In this document: piece by piece, positions 18,408 to 27,435 of the stretch | Numbering within the stretch: the first letter of the stretch is position 1 | Layout: every line of letters starts with the position of its first letter | Assembly: GCF_002831645.1 (NCBI RefSeq) | Contig: NZ_CP025117.1 | Span: 4,231,001-4,295,000 of the forward strand | Reading direction: 5' to 3' | DNA length: 64,000 bases | Source: Olleya sp. Bg11-27 | Lineage (GTDB): Bacteria > Bacteroidota > Bacteroidia > Flavobacteriales > Flavobacteriaceae | Notes under the pieces: model-generated | What the model saw: only the letters and a program-made list of their open reading frames with translations | Told to the model about the DNA's origin: nothing | Databases searched by the model: none | Translations under genes and position numbers: made by a program

Positions 18408-19715
18408 ATGACCAGACTAATTTTTATTTCACTTATATTATTTTCTACTATCTCATTAAGCCAAAACAGAAGAGGCAGTCTTAAAATAAATAATACAACC
18501 AAAAAGCAAGACGCTGTTTTTAAAGAACTAAAAGACAATAATGACTCTAATAAGTTAATGTACGTTGCTTTTCAAAAAAATCTTATGGAAACATTAACTA
18601 AAGAACACCTCGATATTCTTCGTAACAGTACTATTAATGACACTTTAGTTATCTCTTTAGATCTAACACTTAACAAAAAAGGAATAATAACAAATCAGTA
18701 CCTAAAAGATTCGGGGAATAACACCCTTTTTACTGACACGGAGGTCACTGTTAAGAACTTGACATCATCCAAATTTTATATTGATAAAACAATCAAGAAA
18801 AACAGATCTTATTTCTATATTAACTACGATTTATTGTTTACTTGGACTGACAAAAACAAATTAAACCTTTCACCTATTCCATTTGAAACCAAATACACTA
18901 TTCCTAGACAATATATCATTAAAAACAATCCTAAAAGAATCAATTTAGTATTCAAGGAATGTACTGACACACAAGATGTAAAACTCTGTTTTTATAACAC
19001 CATACAAGAGGCTATATTTTTACAATTACAAAATGTAAATAAAGCTATTTTATTACACGATGCTAATGATAATATTTTATCCGTTTTTATAAACATATAT
19101 GCTAACAAGGAAGATTTACTATTAAAAGACATATCCTTCCCGAATAACATTACATCCGACAAAATAATCCAAGATTACAATAGCCTTTTTAAAGATAAAA
19201 CACTTGCTCACTTAAGCAAAATCATGCCTAATAATCTAAATTATTACAGCTCTGAGTTTAATGTCTTTTTCAAACTAGACACATTAGAGGATGGCACTTT
19301 AAAAATCGACAAGCTTCCTTTTGATTACACTCAAAAATTCTACAGAAATAAAACTGGAACAACAAGAAAAAACACACCTCCTATCCATCCTAATTGTGTT
19401 AATTTGGATAACAATACTGCACAATTAAATTGTTTAGACAACACACTAAAACGACTAATTAACAGACAATTTAGGGTGCCTGAAAATGACAATTCAAATA
19501 GTTCTAATATGGATGAGCGTTTTATCTTAAAGCTATTTGTCAACAAAGAAGGTATTATAGATGTCCTTTCTGCTTATGGAGAAAAGAAGATAGAAAATCT
19601 AGAACAAGTTATTAGTATCATTCAAGGCATTCCTAAAATGACGCCAGCAAAGGACCAAAAAGGTAATCCTGCTATAAGTTTTTTAAGACTCCCTTTTAGA
19701 TTGGTATATGACTAA
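18408..19715 (+). CDS. Secreted protein with TonB-C-like C-terminus
   Basis: 435 residues with signal peptide MTRLIFISLILFSTISLSQ. The central part is not recognised. The last 70 residues (FVNKEGIIDVLSAYGEKKIE ... MTPAKDQKGNPAISFLRLPF) resemble the C-terminal domain of TonB-like proteins, but without an N-terminal membrane anchor or proline-rich region. It is therefore not a classical energy transducer. A TACTTTTG minus-7 box lies at 18357-18364. Function unknown. Confidence 0.75.
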   Translation: MTRLIFISLILFSTISLSQNRRGSLKINNTTKKQDAVFKELKDNNDSNKLMYVAFQKNLMETLTKEHLDILRNSTINDTLVISLDLTLNKKGIITNQYLKDSGNNTLFTDTEVTVKNLTSSKFYIDKTIKKNRSYFYINYDLLFTWTDKNKLNLSPIPFETKYTIPRQYIIKNNPKRINLVFKECTDTQDVKLCFYNTIQEAIFLQLQNVNKAILLHDANDNILSVFINIYANKEDLLLKDISFPNNITSDKIIQDYNSLFKDKTLAHLSKIMPNNLNYYSSEFNVFFKLDTLEDGTLKIDKLPFDYTQKFYRNKTGTTRKNTPPIHPNCVNLDNNTAQLNCLDNTLKRLINRQFRVPENDNSNSSNMDERFILKLFVNKEGIIDVLSAYGEKKIENLEQVISIIQGIPKMTPAKDQKGNPAISFLRLPFRLVYD

Positions 19716-19812
19716 CAAACACTATAGGCAATTAACAATCCTTTAATAGTATTGTCTTTTGTTACTTTGTATCTTTAATCATAACGTCTTTATTATTTAC
19801 AACACCCTTTTT

Positions 19813-20325
19813 ATGACAGCAAACACAGGATTAACAGTCGATTTCGGAAAGAACAAATCAGGAGATGATTGGCGTATTGTTAATGATGGTGTCATGGGAG
19901 GATTATCACAATCCATCACGACTTTATCAGAAAACAGTATTCTCTTTAAAGGCGAAATCAGTCTAGAGAACAATGGTGGATTTGCAAGTATACGCACCTT
20001 AATTACTGCAGGCGAATTAACCCGTTGTAAAACAGTTAGTATCCGCTATAAAAGTAACCGTACAGATCGCACGTTTGGGGTGTCCTTAAAAAATAGTCAA
20101 CAGTATTATATCCCCTATTACAAATCTTTGTTTACGCCAAACACAACAGATTGGACAGTTTTAACACTTAACTTATCTGACTTTAAACATTACCGTATTG
20201 GTGAAATTATTGGAGACCAAATGCCAACAAAAGCTTTAGATGACATTTTTAATATAGCGATAATTATTAGTGATAAAAAGGCAGGTGCTTTTGATATTGA
20301 AATTGATTATATAACGTTTGAGTAA
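19813..20325 (+). CDS. CIA30-family protein
   Basis: The start is placed at the ATG at 19813 (MTANTGLTVDFG); an upstream in-frame ATG at 19759 would add 18 hydrophobic residues. The domain resembles complex I intermediate-associated protein 30 (WRIVNDGVMGGLSQS, later FKHYRIGE), a galactose-binding-like beta-sandwich. In bacteria these proteins are uncharacterised. An AraC regulator gene begins 50 bp downstream on the same strand. Confidence 0.8.
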   Translation: MTANTGLTVDFGKNKSGDDWRIVNDGVMGGLSQSITTLSENSILFKGEISLENNGGFASIRTLITAGELTRCKTVSIRYKSNRTDRTFGVSLKNSQQYYIPYYKSLFTPNTTDWTVLTLNLSDFKHYRIGEIIGDQMPTKALDDIFNIAIIISDKKAGAFDIEIDYITFE

Positions 20326-20375
20326 GCCATCTTTTTAAAACTAACATCTTATCTTCTAATTCTAAAACAACATCA

Positions 20376-21215
20376 ATGGCAATAGAAAACATACCTGAAA
20401 TCTACATAAAGGATAGCACAAAAAACTCAGATTTATTCGTGTATGATTTTAAAATGAGTAATGATGTTGTAAAAAGTAAGGTTAATTTAGGGATGAATAT
20501 GTTTAGCTTTTTACAAGTAGGCAAAAAACAGGTTCACTTTTCAGGTAATACGGTTGCAGTAAACAAAGATCAATCTTTACTCTTAAAAAAAGGAAATTGG
20601 CTTTGGACAGAATTACTAGACACAGAAACTATTTACTATTGTAAACTCTTCTTCTTTTCTGAACAAAAACTCACTGATTTTTTAAGCAAATATACCAACA
20701 ATGTCAAACCTTACAAAGAAGAAGTCCCCTATTTTGTTATTGAAAATGACGATTACATTGCTGCTTTTATAAGCTCTCTATCTTCAAAAGCATTCGAAAA
20801 AAACAATTACAGCTCTGCTCTATTATCTTTAAAGTTTGACGAAATAATGTTATACCTACTTGATAAATATGGGAATCCATTTGAGTACTATTTACATGCT
20901 TTGATTTCAAAAGAAATATCCCCTTTTAACAGCACAATAGAAAGCCATATTAATTCCAATCTTAAAGTTGAAGAAATTGCTTTTTTATGCAATATGAGTT
21001 TATCGACTTTTAAACGCCATTTTATTGCAGCTTACAATAGCCCTCCGGGACAATGGTTTCAAGATAAACGTCTTCAAAAAGCAAAAGTATTATTACAGGA
21101 AGGTCATCTAAAACCTTCCGATATTTACTTAGATATTGGATACAACAATCTATCAAATTTCAGTACTGCCTTTAAAAACAAGTTTGGAATCAATCCAACA
21201 GAAATCTCTAATTAA
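20376..21215 (+). CDS. AraC-family transcriptional regulator
   Basis: 279 residues. The last 100 form the double helix-turn-helix of AraC/XylS regulators (AFLCNMSLSTFKRHF, then DIYLDIGYNNLSNFSTAFK and FGINPTE). The N-terminal 170 residues are a cupin-like sensing domain with no clear ligand. It overlaps the convergent symporter gene by 4 bp. A candidate target is the aldehyde dehydrogenase 1.7 kb downstream, whose leader carries an inverted repeat; this link is inference. Confidence 0.92.
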   Translation: MAIENIPEIYIKDSTKNSDLFVYDFKMSNDVVKSKVNLGMNMFSFLQVGKKQVHFSGNTVAVNKDQSLLLKKGNWLWTELLDTETIYYCKLFFFSEQKLTDFLSKYTNNVKPYKEEVPYFVIENDDYIAAFISSLSSKAFEKNNYSSALLSLKFDEIMLYLLDKYGNPFEYYLHALISKEISPFNSTIESHINSNLKVEEIAFLCNMSLSTFKRHFIAAYNSPPGQWFQDKRLQKAKVLLQEGHLKPSDIYLDIGYNNLSNFSTAFKNKFGINPTEISN

Positions 21216-22387
21216 GCACGCGCCTCTCCTTTTGTTACTTCATTAACAACCAGAGCTATGGCACCATCCCCTGTAACATTACAAGCAGTACCAAAACTAT
21301 CCATTGCAATATATAAAGCGATCATTAACCCTAACATTTCTTCAGAAAAACCTAACATTGATTGTAGGATACCCACAGCTGCCATTATAGCGCCTCCAGG
21401 CACTCCTGGTGCTGCAATCATAGCTATTCCTAACACAAAAATAAATCCTGCAAAGAGTGTAAAATTAAAAGGCATGCCTTGCAAAACCATTAATGCCATA
21501 GCACAAGCAGTAATTTTCATAATACTTCCTGAAAGATGAATGGTAGCACATAATGGAATAACAAAGCCTGCTATTTTTTCAGAAACCCCATTCTTTAATG
21601 CTTGTTCTAAGGTTACAGGAATCGTAGCTGCTGAAGACTGAGTCCCTAATGCGGTAAAATAAGCAGGCATCATCGTTGCTAACAACTTTAAAGGATTCTT
21701 TTTTGTAAGAATACCTGCAATAGTATATTGAAGTAATAACAATAGAATATGTAAGGCAAAAATGACTCCAATAATACTTATAAATATAGAAAGGATTGAG
21801 AATACCTTTCCACTAAAAGACATACTTGCAAATATCCCTAAAATAAACAGAGGTAATAAAGGTACAATCACGTTTTCTATTAATTGCATTATAATTTTTT
21901 GAAAATCTTTTACCACTAATTTCAAACTAGATTGTTCCTGCGAGGCAAGTCCTAAACCAATTACAAATGCTAAGACTAAAGCTGTCATGACATCTAATGC
22001 TGGCGGAATATTAATACTAAAATAAGGTAATAATTCAAGACCTGAATCAGTAATCTGAGTTGCTTCATTGACATGAGACTCTAAAAGCATTGGAAAGATA
22101 TTAGAAGCTGTAAAATAGGTCATAAAGCCAGAAAACAAGGTAGACCCATAAGCAATACCGGCCGTTAGCAATAACAGCTTACCGGCACCTTTGCCTAAGT
22201 CGGAAATGGCAGGCATTATCAAGCCCATTATTATTAACGGAATAGCAAAATTTAAAAATTGCCCAAAAAAAGCATTAAAAGTTGCAAACACACGGTTTAT
22301 AGATTCCGGGAGATAATGTCCAAAAACAATACCTAATACTATGGCTAGAAAAACTTTAAATAATAAGTTTGAAAATATGCGCTTCAT
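21212..22387 (-). CDS. Dicarboxylate/amino acid:cation symporter (DAACS)
   Basis: The start is set at the ATG at 22385-22387 (MKRIFSNLLFKVFLAIVLGI); the frame extends 7 codons upstream. It is a polytopic SLC1/GltP-type symporter of about 391 residues that takes up acidic amino acids or C4-dicarboxylates with protons or sodium. Signatures include TALGTQSSAATIPVTLEQA (serine-rich re-entrant loop) and MDSFGTACNVTGDGA. The exact substrate is not decidable. Confidence 0.92.
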   Translation of the reverse strand: MKRIFSNLLFKVFLAIVLGIVFGHYLPESINRVFATFNAFFGQFLNFAIPLIIMGLIMPAISDLGKGAGKLLLLTAGIAYGSTLFSGFMTYFTASNIFPMLLESHVNEATQITDSGLELLPYFSINIPPALDVMTALVLAFVIGLGLASQEQSSLKLVVKDFQKIIMQLIENVIVPLLPLFILGIFASMSFSGKVFSILSIFISIIGVIFALHILLLLLQYTIAGILTKKNPLKLLATMMPAYFTALGTQSSAATIPVTLEQALKNGVSEKIAGFVIPLCATIHLSGSIMKITACAMALMVLQGMPFNFTLFAGFIFVLGIAMIAAPGVPGGAIMAAVGILQSMLGFSEEMLGLMIALYIAMDSFGTACNVTGDGAIALVVNEVTKGEARA

Positions 22388-22807
22388 AAGATCTACTAAT
22401 TGGTACAAAAAATAATAGTTTTTTTATACGTTATTTTTAAGCTCGCTAATATACAACCAATCGCAGGATTGAACATTTAATAAGTTATTTATTTAAATTT
22501 TATACGTCCATAGCTTCGCTTTATAAAATAAGATTTAACGCAGATAATATTATTGCCACAAACCCTTTATTAGATCATCAATTTATGACTCTTAACACCT
22601 ATAAAAGGCCAAACTACTTTTATAGGTACTTCAAAACCCCACAATCAGTCCATAAAACTCTAAAACAAAAAACACATAAACAGTAACAACCACAAAGTCA
22701 ACACGCTACAATCTACACTTAATTTATTTAATAAGAAGCACAAAATATTGACCTATTTTCATAAGTTAATGAACCATTTCAATAAATAAAGAACAAACAA
22801 CCAAACT

Positions 22808-22847
22808 TACATTTGCACTATACTTACAAACATTAGTTTTTTGTAAG
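22808..22847 (+). promoter_or_regulatory. Minus-7 box and 8-bp inverted-repeat operator for aldehyde dehydrogenase
   Basis: TACATTTG at 22808-22815 matches TAnnTTTG. Just downstream is a perfect inverted repeat, CTTACAAA (22823-22830) and TTTGTAAG (22840-22847), with 9 bases between. It covers the likely start of transcription, which suits a repressor site. The remainder of 22388-22807 is AT-rich with no gene or strong element visible. Confidence 0.5.
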
Positions 22848-22880
22848 ATTCAATTAAATAATAATTTAAAACATATAATT

Positions 22881-24383
22881 ATGGCAAATGTAACAAAGCC
22901 TGTATTTAAAGAAAAATACGGGAATTTTATTGGAGGTAAATTCGTTGCTCCTGTTAACGGTCAATATTTTGATAACGTCTCCCCTGTAGATGGTAAAGTA
23001 TTCACGCAAGCAGCACGTTCTTCTCAAGAAGATATAGATCTTGCTTTAGATGCCGCACATGACGCGTTTCCTGCCTGGAGTACATCTTCAGCAACAGAGC
23101 GTAGTAATATGCTATTAAAAATCGCTCAAGTTATGGAGGATAACTTCGAGTACTTAGCAACTTTAGAAACCATTGATAACGGTAAACCAATTAGAGAGTC
23201 CCGCGCAGCAGACATCCCTTACTGTATCGATCACTTCCGTTATTTTGCTGGAGTTATCCGCGCAGACGAAGGTAGTATTTCAGAACATGACAAAGACACC
23301 GTTAGTATTGTATTACATGAGCCCGTAGGTGTTGTTGGCGAAATTATCCCTTGGAACTTCCCAATGTTAATGCTAGCTTGGAAAATTGCTCCAGCATTAG
23401 CTGCAGGTTGTACTGCTGTTGTTAAACCCGCAGAACAAACACCTACAAGTGTTATTATGCTAATGGAACTTATTGGTGACATTTTACCTGCAGGTGTATT
23501 AAACATTGTAACTGGTTTTGGTGCAGAAGCTGGTGCAGCTTTAGCAACCTCAAAACGTATTGCAAAATTATCGTTTACTGGCTCTACTGAGACTGGACGA
23601 AAAGTATTACACAATGCAGCAGAAAATATTATTCCTGTAACAATGGAATTAGGTGGTAAATCTCCAAACGTATTTTTCCCATCTGTAGCTGCTCATGATG
23701 ATGACTTTTTTAGCAAAGCTATTGAAGGAGCGTTAATGTTTTCTTTAAATCAAGGTGAAATTTGTACAGCTCCATCTCGAATTTTAGTACACGAAGATAT
23801 TGCAGATCTATTTATCGAAAAAATGAAAGTGCGCTTAAAAGCAATCAAAACAGGAAACCCATTAGATCCTGAAACAATGATTGGATCTCAAGTCTCTAAA
23901 CCACAATACGATAAAATCCTTGATTATATCAAAATAGGAAAAGATGAAGGTGCAGAAGTCGTTGCTGGTGGGAGCGCTGGTAATTATGACGGTGAGCTTT
24001 CTGAAGGTTATTATATACAACCTACCGTTTTAAAAGGACATAATAAGATGCGTATTTTCCAAGAAGAAATTTTTGGGCCAGTTGTAGCATTAACAACATT
24101 CAGCTCTACTGAAGAAGCTATTGCAATTGCAAACGACACACCTTATGGCTTAGGTGCTGGGGTTTGGTCTCGTGATGCTCACGAATTATACCAAGTACCA
24201 CGTGCGATACAAGCAGGTAGAGTCTGGGTCAATCAATACCATACCTACCCTGCTCATGCTCCTTTTGGAGGCGTTAAGGAGTCTGGTTTTGGTCGTGAAA
24301 ACCATAAAATGGCTTTAGATCATTACCGTGTTGTAAAAAACATGTTAATCTCTTACGACAAGAAACCGATGGGCTTCTTTTAA
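22881..24383 (+). CDS. Aldehyde dehydrogenase (NAD-dependent, ExaC/AcoD-like)
   Basis: 500 residues, normal length. It oxidises aldehydes to acids. Catalytic Cys295 (GEICTAPSR), general base Glu256 (MELGGKSPN) and the cofactor loop FTGSTETGR are all present. The N-terminal sequence resembles the acetaldehyde-type ALDHs found next to AraC regulators in other bacteria. It has its own promoter region and is followed by two hairpins, so it is probably monocistronic. Confidence 0.93.
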   Translation: MANVTKPVFKEKYGNFIGGKFVAPVNGQYFDNVSPVDGKVFTQAARSSQEDIDLALDAAHDAFPAWSTSSATERSNMLLKIAQVMEDNFEYLATLETIDNGKPIRESRAADIPYCIDHFRYFAGVIRADEGSISEHDKDTVSIVLHEPVGVVGEIIPWNFPMLMLAWKIAPALAAGCTAVVKPAEQTPTSVIMLMELIGDILPAGVLNIVTGFGAEAGAALATSKRIAKLSFTGSTETGRKVLHNAAENIIPVTMELGGKSPNVFFPSVAAHDDDFFSKAIEGALMFSLNQGEICTAPSRILVHEDIADLFIEKMKVRLKAIKTGNPLDPETMIGSQVSKPQYDKILDYIKIGKDEGAEVVAGGSAGNYDGELSEGYYIQPTVLKGHNKMRIFQEEIFGPVVALTTFSSTEEAIAIANDTPYGLGAGVWSRDAHELYQVPRAIQAGRVWVNQYHTYPAHAPFGGVKESGFGRENHKMALDHYRVVKNMLISYDKKPMGFF

Positions 24384-24411
24384 TAAAGACCTAATTATTT
24401 ATATTTTACCT

Positions 24412-24437
24412 AAAACCTCAGAGACCTCTGAGGTTTT
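24412..24437 (+). terminator. Terminator after aldehyde dehydrogenase
   Basis: Perfect 12-bp arms AAAACCTCAGAG and CTCTGAGGTTTT are separated by 2 bases and followed by a T-rich tail. Confidence 0.75.
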
Positions 24438-24493
24438 ATTTTTCTTTTACAAGAAGATTGCGACGTCACACTTCTATGTAATGACAATCATAT

Positions 24494-24528
24494 AAAAAAC
24501 CGCTTTCAAGTAATTGAAAGCGGTTTTT
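24494..24528. terminator. Bidirectional terminator, GCTTTCAA type
   Basis: AAAAACCGCTTTCAA pairs with TTGAAAGCGGTTTTT around a GTAA loop. It lies between the convergent aldehyde dehydrogenase and beta-barrel genes. The stem core is shared with hairpins at 34914 and 40126. Confidence 0.85.
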
Positions 24529-24554
24529 TACGTGTTCTATTTTTTGTCTACAAT

Positions 24555-25148
24555 CTAAAATCCAAATCCTACAGAAAACTGCCATACTCTATTTTTAGGA
24601 GAGCCATCATCATAAATATCTCCTAATCCCAGATGGTAGCGCACCCCTAACGTCACGTTAGACTCTGTTTTAAAACCCACTCCAAAATTAACACCATAAT
24701 CAAAATTGTTTGGCTCAAACTCTTGAGACGTGTCAAACAAATTAAAATTACTATCATATGTTTCTTTATGAGAAATAGCATAACCTATTTGTGGCCCAGC
24801 TTCTAAATAAAACGTCCTTACTGGATACAGTTTTAAAGACAACGGTAGATTTATATAATTTAATTTTTGTGTAAATGTCCCACCATCAGTTTCAATTTGA
24901 TACCCTTGTTGAGAATACAAAGCTTCTATTTGTATAGACGCAAAATCTGTAATATAAGATTCGCCATAAACACCAACATGAAATCCACTACGTTGCCCTG
25001 TTTCTGTATCGCCGTCATATTGTACAGCTGCTAAATTATATCCCGCTTTAATACCTCCGTTAGATTTGCTTTTAATTGTTTGTTCTTGTCCGTTTACTGA
25101 AAATAGAGCACCAAAAAATAGGGCCATTAATATATATTGCTTTTTCAT
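24555..25148 (-). CDS. Outer-membrane beta-barrel protein
   Basis: 197 residues with signal peptide MKKQYILMALFFGALFSVNGQ. Alternating strands, GGIKAGYNLAAVQYDG near the start and terminal aromatic WQFSVGFGF mark a small PorT/OmpW-like outer-membrane barrel. It is the last gene of the reverse-strand arm of the ECF sigma cluster, 43 bp after the metzincin-like gene, and is probably co-transcribed with it. Confidence 0.8.
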   Translation of the reverse strand: MKKQYILMALFFGALFSVNGQEQTIKSKSNGGIKAGYNLAAVQYDGDTETGQRSGFHVGVYGESYITDFASIQIEALYSQQGYQIETDGGTFTQKLNYINLPLSLKLYPVRTFYLEAGPQIGYAISHKETYDSNFNLFDTSQEFEPNNFDYGVNFGVGFKTESNVTLGVRYHLGLGDIYDDGSPKNRVWQFSVGFGF

Positions 25149-25191
25149 AAGTAATTGTTTTTAAGTAAAAAAAATGTAATGTATGCCTTAG

Positions 25192-25956
25192 TTATTTCCC
25201 GCCATTTGCCTGCAGATCTGCAATACATTGTGCATCTAATTGTGGTATCGCACCACCAGAGATCATGCCCATAGCACCGCCACCTGTTTCGGCCTGCCAG
25301 TACATTAAGCAACTATCAACATCACAATGTTTTGGATGGTCTGCATCTTCATGACTAGATTGCAACGCACTTCCTAAGTTTGTCAATCCTAATATATGTC
25401 CAAACTCGTGTGTGATTACCGTAGATTCTAATATTGGTGTTGTATTTGTAAAAGTTCCGGAGGTTAACTCCTCAATCGTTTCTTGATAAATCACAAAAGA
25501 GGTATTGCGATAAGCGGTACCAAGTACGACACCTGTATCGGTATTATTTCCCGACTCACCATCTGCAAAAAAGGCCCAAACTGCAATTTGATTATTGTTG
25601 TTATATAAGGTTCTATTATCGTCTTCAATAGCGGCTATTTCTTCATTAGAATAAGGAGATTGTCCTGGAGATGGGATTGCTCGTTTTTGTACCGTAATTC
25701 CGTCTGGCTTATGTGTTCTAGCCTCTAAAAAAGCAACAAAATTATTTACTGCTGTTTCTGAAGGTTCAAAGCCTTCAACATAAACAAGCTCTACAACCAA
25801 GCTAGAAAAGGTTGTATCAGACAACAAATCGTTTGCAGACACTCCCACAGATAATTGGTTTGCCATCTCAGTAGTATTAGAATTCGATGGCGTATCGTCA
25901 TTACTACATGATAACAATACAAATAACACTATACTTAAAACGCTTATCTTTTTCAT
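25192..25956 (-). CDS. Metzincin-like metallopeptidase lipoprotein
   Basis: The start is set at the ATG at 25954-25956, giving MKKISVLSIVLFVLLSC with lipobox Cys17; 25 codons upstream are open but lack a signal. The zinc site is HEFGHILGLTN, where the usual third histidine is Asn. Some 20 residues later comes HPKHCDVDSCLMYW, resembling the H-C-x4-C-x-M run of archaemetzincins but displaced by an insertion. The third ligand may be one of these later histidines. It is a predicted surface or periplasmic protease, between the repeat lipoprotein and the barrel gene. Confidence 0.78.
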   Translation of the reverse strand: MKKISVLSIVLFVLLSCSNDDTPSNSNTTEMANQLSVGVSANDLLSDTTFSSLVVELVYVEGFEPSETAVNNFVAFLEARTHKPDGITVQKRAIPSPGQSPYSNEEIAAIEDDNRTLYNNNNQIAVWAFFADGESGNNTDTGVVLGTAYRNTSFVIYQETIEELTSGTFTNTTPILESTVITHEFGHILGLTNLGSALQSSHEDADHPKHCDVDSCLMYWQAETGGGAMGMISGGAIPQLDAQCIADLQANGGK

Positions 25957-26045
25957 ATTTATCCTTTTGTTTTTTAACGGTACTGCTACACGATTAAGTA
26001 TAGCAGCACTGTTAAAAGTAATAATAACCACTTAACTTAACGACT

Positions 26046-27104
26046 TTATATTTGGGTTAACACTAAAGTTAACGCTGCATTTGTTGTGCTTTGTAAAGAA
26101 ATTGAAGTACTACTAAAACTAGTCACTGCCCAGTTCTGGTTTAATAAATTAAAAGCTAAGTTTCCTGTAAACGATAAGTTTAAAAAGACTTCTGTCTCAG
26201 AGGTTACTTGGTAAGTCCCTAATACATCTTGTACTGTTGTACTTACTACATTGTCCGCAACTACTGATAAATCGTTAGCAAAATCTAAAGTAAACTCTGC
26301 AAAATCTATAGCTGTATCCACTCCTGCGTCAATAACAGATTCTACTTGAAAAACACCATCTACTAAAATAAGTTCTAATTCATCTGCTGCATTTTGTGCT
26401 TGCTCCTCTAGTCCTTCAATACCAAGACAATCTGTAATGGCAGCCTGTAATTCGGCATCACTATTAAAAGCTAAAGATTGTGTACTATCACCTTCAACAG
26501 TTGCTGTAATTGGGTAATTAATTGCAAATAATTGATCATTACCAAAGTCATTCATATACGTATATAATTGTTGCTCAGTATCGACAACAACACTACCGGT
26601 TTGTTCTAAACCTAAACTATACGTTAAAATAGTGATAGGAAAATCAAACGTTACACATGCTATTGCAGATTCGCCTGCTGCCTCTAAATCCTCACAAACT
26701 GCAAGAATTTCGTCATAATCGGATTGGCTAGCAATAACCACCTCTGTATAGTTACTTAGTGTTACAGCAAATGGAAACTGTAATACAACAGAATCGTCAT
26801 CCGTATTAAACTGCCCTAAAATATCGATAACCTGTTGGTAATCCGATTGGCTTATAATTGACACTTGCACACCATTAACTGTAGCCACAACAGGTAATAC
26901 TACAGAAGAGCAAGACGTATCATCTAAAAAGTCGTCAAAAGACCCATCATATGCAGAAGCACGTTCTAGATTTTTTGCTGTTTCAGAATTAGCTGAATTT
27001 GTATTTGGGTTATTTCCGTTTTCGTTATCAATTTCATCTTGACAAGATGTAAACGTTAATAATGACGTTAAAAATAATGCTGTAAATAATTTAAGATTTT
27101 TCAT
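26046..27104 (-). CDS. Repeat lipoprotein of the ECF sigma cluster
   Basis: 352 residues with lipoprotein signal MKNLKLFTALFLTSLLTFTSC (Cys21). The middle has about three degenerate repeats of 70-80 residues, each with a YP/FPhxVxL strand (LQFPFAVTL, FDFPITIL, INYPITATV) and a S-x-x-(D/E)-hydrophobic motif such as SQSDYQQVI and SQSDYDEIL, several ending in a Cys. No known catalytic motif. The likely promoter is the ECF-type element at 27188-27216, 84 bases upstream. An exposed ligand-binding or protease-substrate role is possible but not shown. Confidence 0.8.
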   Translation of the reverse strand: MKNLKLFTALFLTSLLTFTSCQDEIDNENGNNPNTNSANSETAKNLERASAYDGSFDDFLDDTSCSSVVLPVVATVNGVQVSIISQSDYQQVIDILGQFNTDDDSVVLQFPFAVTLSNYTEVVIASQSDYDEILAVCEDLEAAGESAIACVTFDFPITILTYSLGLEQTGSVVVDTEQQLYTYMNDFGNDQLFAINYPITATVEGDSTQSLAFNSDAELQAAITDCLGIEGLEEQAQNAADELELILVDGVFQVESVIDAGVDTAIDFAEFTLDFANDLSVVADNVVSTTVQDVLGTYQVTSETEVFLNLSFTGNLAFNLLNQNWAVTSFSSTSISLQSTTNAALTLVLTQI

Positions 27105-27187
27105 AATTTAAAAGTTTGTAAAGTTAATTCTTCTTTTGTTGAATTGTAAATTTCTTTTTGAGAGCCTTTTTATTGCCTGTCTATAAG

Positions 27188-27216
27188 TAAGACAACTGGG
27201 TTATTTTTTACCCTAC
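27188..27216 (-). promoter_or_regulatory. ECF sigma promoter copy A
   Basis: Read on the minus strand it is GTAGGGTAAA (27216-27207), 11 bases, TTGTCTTA (27195-27188). It is identical in both boxes and spacing to the copies at 27354 and 27956. It faces the repeat lipoprotein gene. The minus-10 GTC and 15-base GGGTA-to-GTC distance are typical of ECF promoters. Confidence 0.75.
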
Positions 27217-27326
27217 CCTAAAATGTTAAATAATTGATTTATAATATAAATTGAAGCTACACAGCTTGATAATAGTATGATCAATAAAAAAGTTTCTACT
27301 ATTGTGATTAATTTTTCGGTTTCCAT
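27213..27326 (-). CDS. Small single-span membrane peptide (37 aa)
   Basis: ATG at 27324-27326 to TAG at 27213-27215. The peptide begins METEKLITIVETFLL and continues IILLSSCVASIYIINQL to a C-terminal Gly. It has a short acidic/basic head and one hydrophobic helix at about residues 6-29, with a Cys at 22. A purine-rich AAAAGATAAGAA stretch precedes the ATG. It starts 28 bases after the minus-10 of promoter copy B, and its stop codon overlaps the minus-35 box of copy A. The position makes real expression likely; the function is unknown. It could act on the FecR/sigma pair or the receptor. Confidence 0.55.
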   Translation of the reverse strand: METEKLITIVETFLLIILLSSCVASIYIINQLFNILG

Positions 27327-27353
27327 TTCTTATCTTTTGGATTAATACGACCT

Positions 27354-27382
27354 TAAGACAACACAAAATAATTTTACCCTAC
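27354..27382 (-). promoter_or_regulatory. ECF sigma promoter copy B
   Basis: On the minus strand: GTAGGGTAAA (27382-27373), 11 bases, TTGTCTTA (27361-27354), extended by AG. It lies directly upstream of the 37-residue ORF and between the divergent arms of the sigma cluster. Confidence 0.75.
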
Positions 27383-27435
27383 TTTTACAAAAAAATAATT
27401 CCCAAAAAAGAGTATTGAATCGCTTAACCTAATTT

